Assembly: GCF_003111665.1 (NCBI RefSeq)
Contig: NZ_CP022188.1
Coordinates: forward strand, 744,001 to 808,000
Length of the DNA stretch: 64,000 nt
Origin: Parazoarcus communis
Lineage (GTDB): Bacteria > Pseudomonadota > Gammaproteobacteria > Burkholderiales > Rhodocyclaceae
Direction: 5' to 3'
In this document: positions 46,025 through 56,330 of the stretch, in pieces
Layout of the letters: the number at the start of each line of letters is the position of its first letter
Position numbering within the stretch: the first letter of the stretch is position 1
Notes under the pieces: generated by a model
What the model saw: only the letters and a program-made list of their open reading frames with translations
Databases searched by the model: none
What the model was told of the DNA's origin: nothing
Position numbers and translations under genes: made by a program

Positions 46025-46210
46025 ATGCGAGCGATGATTCCCGCGGTAGCGCTGATCAGCGCACTGCTCCTGTCCGCCTGCGGCATCAAAGGGCCGCTCT
46101 TTTTGCCCGAAAAGCCTCAGGCAGAACAGTCCGGCAACACCGAAAAGGCGGCTGGCAATAATAGCAAACCCGATTTCAATCCCGCCTCGATTCCGACCAC
46201 AAGCAGATGA
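46025..46210 (+). CDS. lptM: LPS translocon maturation chaperone LptM (YifL-type small lipoprotein)
   Basis: This 61-residue lipoprotein has lipobox LLSAC (Cys19). Immediately after it comes the diagnostic C-G-I-K-G-P-L-F segment that mimics LPS and helps LptD mature in the outer membrane. The tail is polar and disordered. It overlaps lysA by 4 bp (ATGA), the usual lptM-lysA pair. Confidence 0.92.
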   Translation: MRAMIPAVALISALLLSACGIKGPLFLPEKPQAEQSGNTEKAAGNNSKPDFNPASIPTTSR

Positions 46211-47469
46211 GCAAGACCTTCCCCATCCCGACCCTGCGCCGCGTGCAAGGCGAGCTGATCCTCGAGGACGTGGCCCTGACGACCGTCGCCGAGCGCTTCG
46301 GCACGCCGGTCTACGTCTATTCACGCGCTGCACTGGTTAGCGCCTTCGAAGCCTATCGCAATGCCTTGCAGGGACGTCCTGCGCTGGTGTGCTACGCAGT
46401 CAAGGCCAACTCCAACCTCGGCGTGCTGTCGGTGTTTGCCGCACTGGGCGCCGGTTTCGACATCGTCTCCGGTGGAGAGCTTGCCCGCGTCATCGCCGCC
46501 GGTGGCGATCCGGCCAAGGTGGTGTTCTCCGGCGTCGGCAAGACACGCGCAGAGATGCGCCAGGCACTCGAAGCCGGCATCCGTTGCTTCAACGTCGAGT
46601 CGGCAACCGAACTTGACCGGCTCAACGACGTTGCGGCGCAGCTTGGCAAGTTCGCTCCGATCGCCCTGCGGGTGAATCCGGACGTCGACCCCAAGACCCA
46701 CCCTTACATCTCCACCGGCCTGAAGAGCAACAAGTTTGGCGTCGCCTTCGACGAAGCACTCGACCTCTATCGTCGTGCAGCCTCCCTGCCAAATCTTGAG
46801 GTCAGCGGCATTGCCTGCCATATCGGCTCGCAACTGCTTGACCCGGCTCCGATGGCCGAAGCGGCGGCAAAGGTGCTCGGACTTGTCGATCAGCTCGCTG
46901 CCGAAGGCATCCGCCTCGATCATATCGATCTTGGCGGCGGCCTCGGCATCCGCTATGACGACGAAACGCCGCCAGCGATCGCAGACTATCTTGCCCCGCT
47001 GCTGAAGGTTTTCGAAGGCCGCGCCGAAGAGCTGTGCTTCGAACCGGGCCGTTCGCTGGTGGGTAACGCAGGACTGCTGCTCACCCGGGTCGAGTACCTG
47101 AAGCCCGGAGAGGAAAAGAACTTCGCCATCGTCGATGCGGCGATGAACGACCTCGCGCGTCCGGCGCTATACGACGCCTATCATGAGACGGTTGCAGTGA
47201 TCGAGCGCGACCAGCCCGCCCAAAGCTACGACGTTGTCGGCCCGATCTGCGAAAGCGGCGACTTCCTTGCCCGCCAGCGCGAGCTTGCGATCGAAGAGGG
47301 TGACCTGATCGCGCTGTTGTCAGCTGGTGCTTATGGCATGACCATGAGCTCGAACTACAACACGCGCGGCAGGGCAGCTGAAGTCATCGTCGATGGCGAC
47401 AAGCTGCACCTTGTGCGCCAGCGCGAAACGATCGAATCGCTCTTCGCCCTGGAGCAGGTCCTGAGCTGA
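46207..47469 (+). CDS. lysA: diaminopimelate decarboxylase
   Basis: This 420-residue PLP enzyme makes lysine from meso-diaminopimelate. The PLP lysine is in VCYAVKANSNLGVL (near residue 61). HIGSQLLDP binds phosphate or substrate, and the GGGLGIRYDDE glycine loop is present. The second active-site Cys is in GPICESGDFLA, and the family C-terminal AYGMTMSSNYN motif is intact. It is coupled to lptM. A hairpin lies 12 bp after the stop. Confidence 0.97.
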   Translation: MSKTFPIPTLRRVQGELILEDVALTTVAERFGTPVYVYSRAALVSAFEAYRNALQGRPALVCYAVKANSNLGVLSVFAALGAGFDIVSGGELARVIAAGGDPAKVVFSGVGKTRAEMRQALEAGIRCFNVESATELDRLNDVAAQLGKFAPIALRVNPDVDPKTHPYISTGLKSNKFGVAFDEALDLYRRAASLPNLEVSGIACHIGSQLLDPAPMAEAAAKVLGLVDQLAAEGIRLDHIDLGGGLGIRYDDETPPAIADYLAPLLKVFEGRAEELCFEPGRSLVGNAGLLLTRVEYLKPGEEKNFAIVDAAMNDLARPALYDAYHETVAVIERDQPAQSYDVVGPICESGDFLARQRELAIEEGDLIALLSAGAYGMTMSSNYNTRGRAAEVIVDGDKLHLVRQRETIESLFALEQVLS

Positions 47470-47480
47470 AGCATGCTGGG

Positions 47481-47505
47481 TGAGCGTTCGCCACGCGAAC
47501 GCTCA
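47481..47505. terminator. hairpin shared by lysA and the convergent hypothetical gene
   Basis: TGAGCGTTCG (47481-47490) and CGAACGCTCA (47496-47505) form a perfect 10-bp stem with a CCACG loop, 12 bp after lysA. The last three bases are the stop codon of the minus-strand gene. No strong T-tract is seen. Confidence 0.5.
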
Positions 47506-47847
47506 ATTCGAAGAGCCGGCTCCCAGGCGTGCCGACTCTTCGTACAAGGCACGCCCGAACGCCTTCCAGGCCGGGCCGCCTTGGGTGTGCACACCGACCT
47601 GCGCGCTCTGACGCATCGTGTCGAGCATCATTTCCGAGAGCGCAAACAGCTCCCCCCTGCCCCGCGCTTTCGCATCATGATTGCGCAGCAAACCCAGACG
47701 GCAGTCTGTGGTGCACGTCAGTGCCTCGTGCGCCAGCGCGCGCATTGTCGCCGGGTCCTGCCAGTCAAGGCCAATCAACAACCCGCGCTTGAATATCTCG
47801 CGTTCAAGCTCCAGTGCTGTCCGGGCGAAATGCCCAAATCCGCTCAT
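47503..47847 (-). CDS. conserved-looking hypothetical protein, 114 residues
   Basis: I do not recognise the family. The frame has protein-like, mainly helical composition: amphipathic segments such as ARTALELEREIFKRG, ATMRALAHEAL and FALSEMMLDTMRQ, with a Cys in LTCTTDCRLG. There is no signal peptide or membrane segment. No good Shine-Dalgarno precedes the ATG. It lies between lysA and dacB on the opposite strand and occupies the whole gap, and competing frames there look less protein-like. A small cytoplasmic protein is the most that can be said. Confidence 0.55.
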   Translation of the reverse strand: MSGFGHFARTALELEREIFKRGLLIGLDWQDPATMRALAHEALTCTTDCRLGLLRNHDAKARGRGELFALSEMMLDTMRQSAQVGVHTQGGPAWKAFGRALYEESARLGAGSSN

Positions 47848-47877
47848 TGGTCCACACCCAGTCCAAAGCGGGCTACT

Positions 47878-47920
47878 AGAATGATGTCTTGTAGCCGCAA
47901 ATTAATCGAACGATCATTCT
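47878..47920. promoter_or_regulatory. inverted repeat upstream of dacB
   Basis: AGAATGAT (47878-47885) and ATCATTCT (47913-47920) are a perfect 8-bp inverted repeat with a 27-bp gap in the A+T-richer DNA between the hypothetical gene and dacB. The right arm lies within CGAACGATCATTCT. It may be an operator. Confidence 0.3.
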
Positions 47921-47959
47921 AACTCCGAATTACCCTGCACCGCAGCACGCCTCTATCCA

Positions 47960-49414
47960 ATGTCAGCAAGCACCGCTTCGAAACCACGCCCTTTTGTCAT
48001 CCTGAGCCTTGTTCTTGCCTGCCTGCTGAGCGCCGTCGATGCGCGAGCGGCAGGTGAAGAGACGCTCCCGTCCAGTGTCCGGCAGGCGCTCGATCAGGCC
48101 AGAGTACCGGCGGACGCGGTCGGCATCTGGGTACAGGCCGTGGATTCAGACACGCCAGCACTTGCGATCAATGCCGATCAGCCAATGAACCCGGCCTCGG
48201 TGATGAAACTGGTGACGGCTTTCGCCAGTCTGGAGTACTTCGGCCCCTCCCACACCTGGCAAACCCGGATCTCCAGCACCGGCACCGTGCGCAACGGCGT
48301 GCTGCAGGGCGATCTCTACATCGTTGGCGGCGGCGATCCGGTGCTGAGCTACGAACGGGCGTGGAAGCTGCTCAGGCGACTGCGCGCGCTTGGCGTGGAC
48401 ACGATCACCGGCGACATCGTGCTCGACGGCTCCGTGCTCAGGCTCCCAGCGCACGATCCGGATGCATTCGACGGGCGCGGGCTTCGCCCGTACAACAGCG
48501 GCCCCTACGGCCTGTTGCTGCACTTCAACACCCTTCAACTCGCGCTTTTTCCGGGCAACGGCCCCAACGACGCAGTCACGGTGGCCAGCGAGCCGCCACT
48601 CAACGGCGTCGTCATCGACAACCGCCTGCAGACCTCGGGAGCCAGCTGCGGCGTGTGGTACCGCGATCTTGAGGCTCGTGTCGAGCCCGGTCCTCGCCTG
48701 GTCTTGAGCGGCAGCCTTCCAGCCAGCTGCGGGCCACGCAACTGGAGCGCCGCCCCCCTCCCGCCCGAGGACTTCAGCACCGCAACGATCGCCGGCCTGT
48801 GGAAGGAAGTGGGCGGGCAGCTGCAGGGGCAGGTACGTAGCGGAACGGCGCCGCGCGAGGCCCGTCCGCAGCTTGTAGACGACTCGCCCGCGCTCGCCGA
48901 AATCGTGCGTGACATGAACAAGTGGTCGAGCAACGTCATCGCCCGCCAGCTCCTCGCCAACCTGGGCAGCACCAACGCAGACGGGGTAGCGGACATGGTT
49001 GCAGCGGGCGCTCAGGTCGCCACTGCACAACTGGCGGCCGCGGGCGTACAGACTGCCGGCCTCGTGATCGAGAATGGTGCCGGCCTGTCGCGAATCGAAC
49101 GCGTTCGTGCAGATAGCCTGGGTCAGTTACTGATCGCGGCCTGGCAGCGCCCCTGGATGGCCGAGTTTATTGCCGCATTGCCGATTGCCGGCGAGGACGG
49201 GACGGCTCGCAAGCGACTTGTCGGCAGCCCTGCTCGCGGCCAGGCGCACATCAAGACCGGCACCATCAACGGCGTGCGGGCCATCGCGGGCTATGTGCTC
49301 GACCACGACGGACGGCGCCATGTCGTCGTGATGCTGGTGAATCATGCGGAAGCCGCCAGCACACGTGCAGCACAGGACGCCCTGCTCGAATGGGTATGGG
49401 CGGGCGGTCGTTGA
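47960..49414 (+). CDS. dacB: D-alanyl-D-alanine carboxypeptidase/endopeptidase (PBP4 family)
   Basis: This 484-residue exported protein has a signal peptide (hydrophobic core VILSLVLACLLSAV, cleavage near ARA-AGE). The peptidase S13 motifs are SxxK in NPASVMKLVTAF (about residue 79), SxN in KWSSNVIARQLL and KTG in HIKTGTINGVRAIAGY. A large insert between the first two motifs is typical of PBP4. It trims peptidoglycan stem peptides and cross-bridges in the periplasm. It is monocistronic, with a hairpin 14 bp after the stop. Confidence 0.95.
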   Translation: MSASTASKPRPFVILSLVLACLLSAVDARAAGEETLPSSVRQALDQARVPADAVGIWVQAVDSDTPALAINADQPMNPASVMKLVTAFASLEYFGPSHTWQTRISSTGTVRNGVLQGDLYIVGGGDPVLSYERAWKLLRRLRALGVDTITGDIVLDGSVLRLPAHDPDAFDGRGLRPYNSGPYGLLLHFNTLQLALFPGNGPNDAVTVASEPPLNGVVIDNRLQTSGASCGVWYRDLEARVEPGPRLVLSGSLPASCGPRNWSAAPLPPEDFSTATIAGLWKEVGGQLQGQVRSGTAPREARPQLVDDSPALAEIVRDMNKWSSNVIARQLLANLGSTNADGVADMVAAGAQVATAQLAAAGVQTAGLVIENGAGLSRIERVRADSLGQLLIAAWQRPWMAEFIAALPIAGEDGTARKRLVGSPARGQAHIKTGTINGVRAIAGYVLDHDGRRHVVVMLVNHAEAASTRAAQDALLEWVWAGGR

Positions 49415-49428
49415 ACTGATGGAGCAGA

Positions 49429-49455
49429 CCGTTGCGCCGAAATCCGGCGCAACGG
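49429..49455. terminator. bidirectional hairpin between dacB and the COG3671 gene
   Basis: CCGTTGCGCCG (49429-49439) and CGGCGCAACGG (49445-49455) form a perfect 11-bp stem with a 5-nt loop between two convergent genes. The T-tract is weak on both sides. Confidence 0.55.
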
Positions 49456-49457
49456 CT

Positions 49458-49877
49458 TCAATCCATTGGCAGGGATTCCCGCTGTGAAAGCGCCCACCAG
49501 CCCCGCACCACGCGGTACAGCACCCACAGACTGGTGACCCCAAGGGCCAGCAGGCCGAAGGGCAGGCCAATGATGGTCATGATCATCACCACCGCCACCA
49601 TCACCCACAGCACGGCGAACCAGAAGGTGCGGATCTGCCAGCGGAAATGACTCTCGAGCCAGGTATCACGCACGGCGCCCTGCTTCACGTAGTTGATGAT
49701 CACGGCCGCGATCGACGGCACGCTGGCAATGAAACTGCCAAGAATCGTGGCCGACCCGACCACCCCGGTGAAGACTGCAAAGGCGTGCAGGGCGTAGATC
49801 AGGTGCGTGAGCGTGACCAGATTTTCAGTCGGCTGCCCGGGCTGAAGCGGAGCTGCGGTGTAATCGGATTGGGCCAT
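49458..49877 (-). CDS. COG3671-type (DUF4870-like) membrane protein
   Basis: This 139-residue protein has three to four hydrophobic helices (about 22-45, 48-65, 85-115 and 110-128). Predicted re-entrant or cytoplasmic elements include KQGAVRDTWLESHFRWQIRTFW, characteristic of this small family of unknown function. It is the last gene of the ridA-recG-ubiA-pyrF-ubiD run (37-bp gap after ubiD). Confidence 0.8.
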   Translation of the reverse strand: MAQSDYTAAPLQPGQPTENLVTLTHLIYALHAFAVFTGVVGSATILGSFIASVPSIAAVIINYVKQGAVRDTWLESHFRWQIRTFWFAVLWVMVAVVMIMTIIGLPFGLLALGVTSLWVLYRVVRGWWALSQRESLPMD

Positions 49878-49914
49878 CAGGTCATCCTTGCGTCATGCGT
49901 CAGTTTTCAGGGCA

Positions 49915-51405
49915 TCACAGGCCAAGTTCGGGCCACATCGCGTCGACGCGTTGCTTGACCGCGTCGTCCATGACAATCGGACGCCCCCATTCGCGATTCG
50001 TTTCACCTTCCCACTTGTTCGTTGCATCCAGCCCCATCTTGCTGCCCAGCCCGGCGACCGGTGAAGCGAAGTCAAGGTAGTCGATCGGGGTGTTGTCCAC
50101 CAGCGTGGTGTCACGGGTGGCATCCATCCGGGTGGTCAGCGCCCAGATCACTTCCTTCCACTCGCGGATATTGACGTCATCGTCCACCACGATGATGAAC
50201 TTGGTGTACATGAACTGGCGCAGAAAGCTCCAGATCCCGAACATCACGCGCTTGGCGTGCCCCGGATACTGCTTGCGAATCGACACCACTGCGAGGCGAT
50301 AGGAACAGCCCTCGGGCGGCAGGTAGAAATCAGTGATCTCCGGATACTGCTTCTGCAGCAGGGGGACGAAGACCTCGTTCAGCGCAAGCCCGAGCATGGC
50401 CGGCTCGTCGGGCGGCTTGCCGGTGTAGGTCGAGTGATAGATCGGCTTGCGCCGCGTGGTGATGCGTTCGACAGTGAACACCGGGAAGTCGGAGACCTCG
50501 TTGTAGTAGCCGGTGTGGTCGCCGTACGGCCCCTCCGGCGCCATGTCGTCCGGGTGGATCACGCCCTCGAGCACGATCTCGGCCGAGGCCGGCACCTGCA
50601 GGTCGGAGCCGACGCAGCGCACCAACTCGGTTTTCGACCCGCGCAACAGACCGGCAAACTGATATTCGGAAATCGCATCTGGCACCGGCGTCACCGCGCC
50701 GAGGATGGTGGCCGGGTCGCAGCCGAGCACCACCGCAACCGGGAAGGGCTCGCCCGGATGCGCCAGTTTGTGCTCGCGGAAATCGAGTGCTCCGCCACGA
50801 TGTGCCAGCCAGCGCATGATGACGCGGTTCGGCCCCAGCACCTGCTGGCGATAGATGCCGAGATTCTGGCGCTTCTTGTGCGGACCGCGCGTCACCACCA
50901 GGCCCCAGGTGATCAGCGGTGCGGCGTCGCCCGGCCAGCAGTGCTGGATCGGCAGCCGACCGAGGTCGACATCCTTGCCCTCCCACACCACTTCCTGGCA
51001 GGGCGCAGAGCGCACCTCTTTCGGCGACATGTTCATGACCTGCTTGAGCACAGGCCATTTCTCCCATGCATCCTTCAGGCCTTTTGGTGGCTCGGGCTCC
51101 TTCAGGAAGGCCAGCAGCTTGCCGACTTCACGCAATGGCGCCTGCCAGTCGCCCTCCGTGAGGTCTTCGCCCATGCCATAGGCCACCCGCTCGGGCGTGC
51201 CGAAGAGGTTGGCAAGCACCGGCATGTCCTGCGGCACCCCACGGGTCACCGGCTTTTCGAACAACAGTGCAGGCCCGCCGGCACGCAGCACGCGGTCGGC
51301 AATCTCGGTCATCTCGAGATGGGTATCCACCGGGACGCTGATGCGCTTGAGCTCTCCGCGCGCCTCGAGCTGGGTGATGAAGTCGCGCAAGTCGTGGTAT
51401 TTCAT
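49915..51405 (-). CDS. ubiD: 3-octaprenyl-4-hydroxybenzoate decarboxylase
   Basis: This 496-residue UbiD enzyme uses prenylated FMN to decarboxylate the prenylated ring acid in ubiquinone synthesis. It has full family length, with the N-terminal [22 protein letters not shown], the prFMN/metal region ([22 protein letters not shown]) and the glutamate-rich catalytic segment ([30 protein letters not shown]). The prFMN-synthesising UbiX gene is not in the window. It lies 12 bp after pyrF. A role in aromatic-acid carboxylation is possible in Rhodocyclales, but UbiA as near neighbour favours ubiquinone. Confidence 0.93.
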   Translation of the reverse strand: MKYHDLRDFITQLEARGELKRISVPVDTHLEMTEIADRVLRAGGPALLFEKPVTRGVPQDMPVLANLFGTPERVAYGMGEDLTEGDWQAPLREVGKLLAFLKEPEPPKGLKDAWEKWPVLKQVMNMSPKEVRSAPCQEVVWEGKDVDLGRLPIQHCWPGDAAPLITWGLVVTRGPHKKRQNLGIYRQQVLGPNRVIMRWLAHRGGALDFREHKLAHPGEPFPVAVVLGCDPATILGAVTPVPDAISEYQFAGLLRGSKTELVRCVGSDLQVPASAEIVLEGVIHPDDMAPEGPYGDHTGYYNEVSDFPVFTVERITTRRKPIYHSTYTGKPPDEPAMLGLALNEVFVPLLQKQYPEITDFYLPPEGCSYRLAVVSIRKQYPGHAKRVMFGIWSFLRQFMYTKFIIVVDDDVNIREWKEVIWALTTRMDATRDTTLVDNTPIDYLDFASPVAGLGSKMGLDATNKWEGETNREWGRPIVMDDAVKQRVDAMWPELGL

Positions 51406-51417
51406 GCCATTCCCGTA

Positions 51418-52230
51418 TCAGCGCTGCGCGTTGATGGCGTCGCGTGTCTCGAGCGCCACCCTGCGTGCTTCGGCAGCGAAGTCCTCGCCCTTGCCCGCAT
51501 ACAGGATCGCGCGCGAGGAGTTGATCATCAGTCCGCAACCATCTGCAGTGCGCCCGGCCTGCATGGTGGCAGCAATGTCGCCGCCCTGGGCACCGATGCC
51601 CGGCACCAGCAGGGGCATGTCGCCCGTCAGTTCGCGCACGCGCGCGATCTCGGCCGGGAAGGTCGCGCCGACCACCAGACCGCAATTGCCGCTTGCGTTC
51701 CAGTCTTCCGCCACCAGACGCGCAACGCGCTCGTACAGCTTTTCACCACCGACATCGAGAAACTGCAGGTCGGAGCCACCGGGATTCGAGGTACGGCACA
51801 GCAGGATCACGCCCTTGTCCGGGTAGGCCAGATAGGGGTCGACCGAATCACGCCCCATGTAGGGATTGACCGTGATCGCGTCGGCACGGAAACGCTCGAA
51901 GGCTTCGACCGCATATTGTTCGGCGGTGCTGCCGATATCGCCGCGCTTGGCATCCAGCACCACGGGCGTGTCCGGATGGCGCTCATGAATGTGATCGATC
52001 AGCGCTTCGAGCTGATCCTCGGCACGGCGCGCAGCGAAGTAGGCGATCTGTGGCTTGAAGCAGCAGGCGAGGTCGGCCGTCGCATCGACAATCTGCTTGC
52101 AGAACTCGAAGATCGCATCCGGCCTGTCCTGCAGGTGCACGGGAAAACGGGCAGGATCGGGGTCGAGGCCGACGCACAGCAGGCTGTTGCGCTGCTGCCA
52201 GGCGCCCTTGAGGGCGGTCATGAAGTGCAT
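51418..52230 (-). CDS. pyrF: orotidine 5'-phosphate decarboxylase
   Basis: This 270-residue enzyme makes UMP. The catalytic motif [14 protein letters not shown] (Asp-x-Lys-x-x-Asp) lies near residues 92-105. The N-terminal [14 protein letters not shown] and the C-terminal [10 protein letters not shown] phosphate-binding segment fit the longer PyrF subfamily (about 270 residues). It lies between ubiA (27 bp) and ubiD (12 bp), an unrelated gene within a quinone-biosynthesis run. Confidence 0.96.
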   Translation of the reverse strand: MHFMTALKGAWQQRNSLLCVGLDPDPARFPVHLQDRPDAIFEFCKQIVDATADLACCFKPQIAYFAARRAEDQLEALIDHIHERHPDTPVVLDAKRGDIGSTAEQYAVEAFERFRADAITVNPYMGRDSVDPYLAYPDKGVILLCRTSNPGGSDLQFLDVGGEKLYERVARLVAEDWNASGNCGLVVGATFPAEIARVRELTGDMPLLVPGIGAQGGDIAATMQAGRTADGCGLMINSSRAILYAGKGEDFAAEARRVALETRDAINAQR

Positions 52231-52257
52231 GGTGAATTCCGGGTCAGGGCTGCCGGG

Positions 52258-53127
52258 TCAGAGCCGGCGCAGCAGGTCGTCGACAAGGACACCACAAAAG
52301 ATCGCGGCGCCCAGCCAGTTGTTGTGGCGAAAGGCCTTGAAGCAGTCGGCGCGTTCGCGATGGCGGATGAGGGTAAAGTGATAGAGCGCAATGCCTGCCG
52401 CAGCCAGCAGGCCAAGGTAGAACGCCGACCCGCGCGCCGTCTCCACGCCCACCCAGGCCAGCAGACACAGGGCGATGGCGTAGCACAGCATCACCGCAGC
52501 GACGTCAAAACGGCCGAAGGTGATGGCGGACGTCTTGATACCGATCTTGAGGTCGTCCGGGCGGTCGACCATTGCATATTCGGTGTCGTAGGCCACGGCC
52601 CAGAAAATGTTGGCCAGCAGCATCACCCAGGCCACCACCGGCACTTCGCCAAGCACCGCAGCGAACCCCATCGGGATGCCGAAGCCGAAGGCAATCCCGA
52701 GATAAGCCTGCGGAATGGCGAGAAAGCGCTTGGTATAGGGGTAACTGCCGGCAAGAAACAGTGCCGGGACGGATAACCAGATCACCAGTGGCTGCAGGGG
52801 CAGGACCAGCATGAAGGCGAGGAGCGCCAGTCCGCCGGCAAGCAGCAGCGCTTCGCGGGTGCTGACCGCACCGGTGGCGAGCGGTCGCAGGCGGGTACGT
52901 TCGACGTGGCCGTCGAAATCACGGTCGGCATAATCGTTGATCACGCAACCGGCCGAGCGCATCAGCAGTGTGCCAAGCGCGAAGATCAGCAGGATGTGCA
53001 GCGGCGGAACGCCGTCGGCCGCAAGCCATAGCGCCCACAGGGTGGGCCATAGCAGCAACAGGGTACCGATGGGCTTGTCGAGCCGCATCAGGCGAAGGTA
53101 ATGGGGGAATCGGTCGGCTAAGGTCAT
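52258..53127 (-). CDS. ubiA: 4-hydroxybenzoate octaprenyltransferase
   Basis: This 289-residue intramembrane prenyltransferase has about nine helices. Two Asp-rich motifs bind Mg-diphosphate: [15 protein letters not shown] (near residues 72-86) and [13 protein letters not shown] (near 195-207). I chose the ATG at 53127 ([21 protein letters not shown]). An in-frame ATG at 53157 adds ten residues. It catalyses the membrane step before UbiD in ubiquinone synthesis. Confidence 0.95.
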   Translation of the reverse strand: MTLADRFPHYLRLMRLDKPIGTLLLLWPTLWALWLAADGVPPLHILLIFALGTLLMRSAGCVINDYADRDFDGHVERTRLRPLATGAVSTREALLLAGGLALLAFMLVLPLQPLVIWLSVPALFLAGSYPYTKRFLAIPQAYLGIAFGFGIPMGFAAVLGEVPVVAWVMLLANIFWAVAYDTEYAMVDRPDDLKIGIKTSAITFGRFDVAAVMLCYAIALCLLAWVGVETARGSAFYLGLLAAAGIALYHFTLIRHRERADCFKAFRHNNWLGAAIFCGVLVDDLLRRL

Positions 53128-53167
53128 CGGATCAAAGCGGGTTCGCGCAGCGCGCATTTTACCCGGA

Positions 53168-55237
53168 TCAGGCCCGCAGCAGGCCTTCGCGTCCGCCCAC
53201 CCAGCGCGTGAGCAGCCGCTCGGCGAGCTTCGGCTCGCGTGCGAGCATGCGTTCGGCCAGCGCACGCGCCGGCTCGATCAGGTCGTCATCCTCTTCGAGG
53301 CTGGCGAAGCGCAACAGCGGCACCCCGCTCTGGCGCGCGCCGACGAACTCGCCCGGCCCACGGATGTGCAGGTCCTCACTGGCGATCACGAAACCGTCCG
53401 TCTGCTCGTAAATCACCTTCAGCCGTGCCCGCGCGGTTTCAGACAGCGGCTGGGCGTAGATCAGGATGCACACCGACTCCGCCGTCCCGCGCCCGACGCG
53501 GCCGCGCAACTGATGCAACTGGGCAAGGCCGAAGCGCTCCGCATGTTCGATCACCATCAGGCTGGCATTGGGCACATCGACACCGACCTCGATCACCGTG
53601 GTCGCCACCAGCACCTGCAGCTCTCCGGCAGCAAAGGCTGCCATTGTTGCCGCCTTCTCGTCTGCCTTCAGGCGCCCATGAATGAGGCCGACCTTCAGCT
53701 CCGGCAGGTCGGCGGACAGCATCTCGAAGGTATCCACCGCGGTCTGCAGCTGCAGCGCCTCGGACTCCTCGATCAGGGGGCACACCCAGTAGGCCTGACG
53801 CCCCTCGAGACAGGCATCGCGGACACGGCCCACCACTTCGTCACGCCGGCCGTCGGACACCAGACGGGTACGAATCGGCGTGCGTCCCGGCGGCAGTTCA
53901 TCGAGCACCGAGACGTCGAGATCAGCATAGTGGGTCATCGCCAGCGTGCGCGGGATTGGCGTGGCGGACATCATCAGCATGTGCGGACGCTGCCCGGCCT
54001 GCCCCTTTTCACGCAGCGCCAGACGCTGGCGCACACCAAAGCGGTGCTGCTCGTCTACCACGGCCAGCGCCAGTTTAGGCATTGCCACCGGGTCTTCGAT
54101 CAGCGCATGGGTGCCGACCGCAAGCAGCAACTCGCCGCTGTGCAGACGCGCAAGCTCCACCTCGCGTTCACGCTTCTTGCGACTGCCCGACAACCAGGCC
54201 ACTTCGATGCCCAACGGCGCCAGCCAGTCGTGCAGCTTGCGGAAATGCTGCTCGGCAAGGATCTCGGTGGGCGCCATCAGGGCCGCCTGCCAACCATTCT
54301 CGGCCGCTTGCAGCATCGCAAGGGCGGCGACAACCGTCTTCCCGCTGCCGACATCGCCCTGCAGCAGCCGCTGCATCGGATGCGCCGCGGCAAGATCGGC
54401 GGAGATCTCGGCGACCGCACGCTGCTGCGCACCGGTCAGGCTGAATGCAAGCTGCCCGAGCAAGGCCTGCGTCAGCTGCCGGCGTGGCGGCAGACTTGCC
54501 GCCCCCAGCGCCCGGCGGGCGTTATAGGCCCGGCGCAGCGACAACTGCTGAACCAGCAACTCCTCGAACTTGATTCGCCGCCAGGCCGGGTGCTCGCGGT
54601 TTTCCAGTGCAGCGGGGTCGGCGTCTGGCGCGGGGTGATGCAGGGCACGCACTGCCTCTGCAAAGCCCGGCAAACCGAGGCGGTTACACACGGCAGGCGG
54701 AATCGGATCGTCCAGCGCGACGGTTCGAAGCGCCAGATCGATCAGCTTGCGCAGTGTCGCCTGCCCGACGCCGGCCGTGGTGGGATAGACCGGCGTCAGT
54801 GCCTCAGGCAAGGACTCCCCCCGCTCCACCGGACGCAGGCGCGGGTGCACCATCTCGTCGCCAAAAAAGCCGCCGCGCACTTCTCCGAACAGGCGCACGC
54901 TGCGCCCGACAGACAGCTGCTTTTGCTGCGAAGGGTAGAAATTGAGCCAGCGCGCCACCAGCGTGCCGGACGCATCGCGCACGCGGGCAACCAGTTGCCG
55001 GCGCGGACGGAGCGTAACTTCGCAGGAGATAACCTCGCCCTCGATCTGGGCAGGGAAACCATGGCGCGCGTCGACGATGGGCGTCAGCCGGGTCTCGTCT
55101 TCATAACGCAGCGGCAGATGCAGGATAAGGTCTTCCTGCCGATAGAGATCGAGCTTTGCCAACCGCCCCGCCAACTGCCCGCCAACGCCCGGCCAACCCT
55201 GCGCGGGCGAGCGCCCGCCCGGTTCTCGCGAACCCAC
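53168..55237 (-). CDS. recG: ATP-dependent DNA helicase RecG
   Basis: This 689-residue monomeric helicase regresses stalled forks and processes branched DNA. The N-terminal wedge/OB domain begins near [15 protein letters not shown] (residues 17-31). Walker A is [16 protein letters not shown], the DEXH box is [13 protein letters not shown], and motif III is [13 protein letters not shown]. Motif VI (QLRGRVGRG) and the C-terminal TRG region are complete. The start is a GTG at 55237, 15 bp after ridA. Confidence 0.96.
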   Translation of the reverse strand: MGSREPGGRSPAQGWPGVGGQLAGRLAKLDLYRQEDLILHLPLRYEDETRLTPIVDARHGFPAQIEGEVISCEVTLRPRRQLVARVRDASGTLVARWLNFYPSQQKQLSVGRSVRLFGEVRGGFFGDEMVHPRLRPVERGESLPEALTPVYPTTAGVGQATLRKLIDLALRTVALDDPIPPAVCNRLGLPGFAEAVRALHHPAPDADPAALENREHPAWRRIKFEELLVQQLSLRRAYNARRALGAASLPPRRQLTQALLGQLAFSLTGAQQRAVAEISADLAAAHPMQRLLQGDVGSGKTVVAALAMLQAAENGWQAALMAPTEILAEQHFRKLHDWLAPLGIEVAWLSGSRKKREREVELARLHSGELLLAVGTHALIEDPVAMPKLALAVVDEQHRFGVRQRLALREKGQAGQRPHMLMMSATPIPRTLAMTHYADLDVSVLDELPPGRTPIRTRLVSDGRRDEVVGRVRDACLEGRQAYWVCPLIEESEALQLQTAVDTFEMLSADLPELKVGLIHGRLKADEKAATMAAFAAGELQVLVATTVIEVGVDVPNASLMVIEHAERFGLAQLHQLRGRVGRGTAESVCILIYAQPLSETARARLKVIYEQTDGFVIASEDLHIRGPGEFVGARQSGVPLLRFASLEEDDDLIEPARALAERMLAREPKLAERLLTRWVGGREGLLRA

Positions 55238-55252
55238 GTGCGGTGCTGTCGC

Positions 55253-55633
55253 TCAGCCCAGCACGAGGATGGCGTCGGCCTCGACCACCGCACCGCGCGG
55301 CAATTCCTTGACGCCGACGGCTGCGCGCGCCGGATAGGGCTCGGCAAAGTAGCGCGACATGACTTCGTTCACGGTGGCGAAATTGGACAGGTCTGTCAGG
55401 TAGATCGTGAGCTTGACCGCGTCGGCGAGCGAACCGCCCGCAGCCTCGGCAACCGCCTTGAGGTTTTCGAACACACGAACGGTTTGAGCCTCGAAGCCCT
55501 CGACCATCTGCATCGTTGTCGGGTCCAGCCCGATCTGACCGGAGCAATAAACGGTGCTGCCGGTCTTTACCGCTTGCGAGTAGGTACCGATGGCAGCGGG
55601 TGCGCTGGGCGTGGAGACGATGGAACGGCTCAT
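55253..55633 (-). CDS. ridA: RidA-family reactive intermediate/imine deaminase
   Basis: This 126-residue YjgF/YER057c/UK114 protein hydrolyses reactive enamines and imines from PLP enzymes. Signature features are [21 protein letters not shown], the [13 protein letters not shown] helix and the catalytic Arg in [22 protein letters not shown]. It is the first gene of the recG-ubiA-pyrF-ubiD run. The next upstream gene, fliW, is separated by a terminator. Confidence 0.94.
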   Translation of the reverse strand: MSRSIVSTPSAPAAIGTYSQAVKTGSTVYCSGQIGLDPTTMQMVEGFEAQTVRVFENLKAVAEAAGGSLADAVKLTIYLTDLSNFATVNEVMSRYFAEPYPARAAVGVKELPRGAVVEADAILVLG

Positions 55634-55796
55634 GACTGAATCCCTGAAAAGATGAGTGTAGGCGGATTCTAACCTGTGCAGAGCAGGTGAAACCCCGGTT
55701 CGACGCGGGCGCTGGGGGCAAAGGACATCGCCACGCGAAGCCCGCGCTCACGCGACGGCCGGTGCCTGGGGTCGCACCCCCGACAGCGAAAGGCGA

Positions 55797-55821
55797 CAGC
55801 GCCCCAAAGTGTGGGGCGCTG
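55797..55821 (-). terminator. hairpin after fliW
   Basis: CAGCGCCCCA (55797-55806) and TGGGGCGCTG (55812-55821) form a perfect 10-bp stem with a 5-nt loop, 15 bp after the fliW stop. The following T content is modest. Confidence 0.6.
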
Positions 55822-55836
55822 CCTGCCGTTCGACAC

Positions 55837-56271
55837 TTACGCCTGTGCGCGCAGCAGAATATCGCAACCCAGCTTGTTGATGACCTTCTGCATGCCGCGA
55901 CGCGCACCGACGTTGATCACCAGCGGTGCCATGAAGTTTGCGCGCAAGCCAGCAGTAGCGGGATCGTCCCCATCCTTGCGCACGATGATGGCGACAAGGG
56001 CGTCCTCCGGCCGGTCGAGCTTAAGGATGGCCAGTTCTTCGTCCGACAAGGGGAATTCGTAATTGATACCGAACTGCTCGGGCCCGGTCAGGGAGAACGC
56101 CACTTCGGGGTCGTCCGCACTTTGCAGCATGAACACGGTTGCCTCGGCCCCCTCCTCATGCACGAGCACGAAACGGTGACACGCCTCGAAGCCGGGCAAG
56201 CCCTGCGGAAACTCGATCAGTTTGTCGTCGGATACTTCGAACACGCCCAACACCGGGCTTTCGATCTTCAT
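55837..56271 (-). CDS. fliW: flagellar assembly factor FliW
   Basis: This 144-residue protein starts at the ATG at 56271 (MKIESPVLGVFEV), with GGAGAG just upstream. Family motifs are visible (IEFPQGLPGFEACHRFVL, FMLQSADDPEVAFSLTGP, and NFMAPLVIN-ARRG near the C-terminus). FliW binds flagellin and the regulator CsrA. No flagellar or csrA gene is in the window, so it is away from its usual partners. It lies 59 bp after a SPOR-domain gene. Confidence 0.92.
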   Translation of the reverse strand: MKIESPVLGVFEVSDDKLIEFPQGLPGFEACHRFVLVHEEGAEATVFMLQSADDPEVAFSLTGPEQFGINYEFPLSDEELAILKLDRPEDALVAIIVRKDGDDPATAGLRANFMAPLVINVGARRGMQKVINKLGCDILLRAQA

Positions 56272-56330
56272 GTGTCTCTCCTCCCTTGTTTCGATGTATT
56301 TGCCAGCCGCAATCAGCGCTGTTGCCGGCT

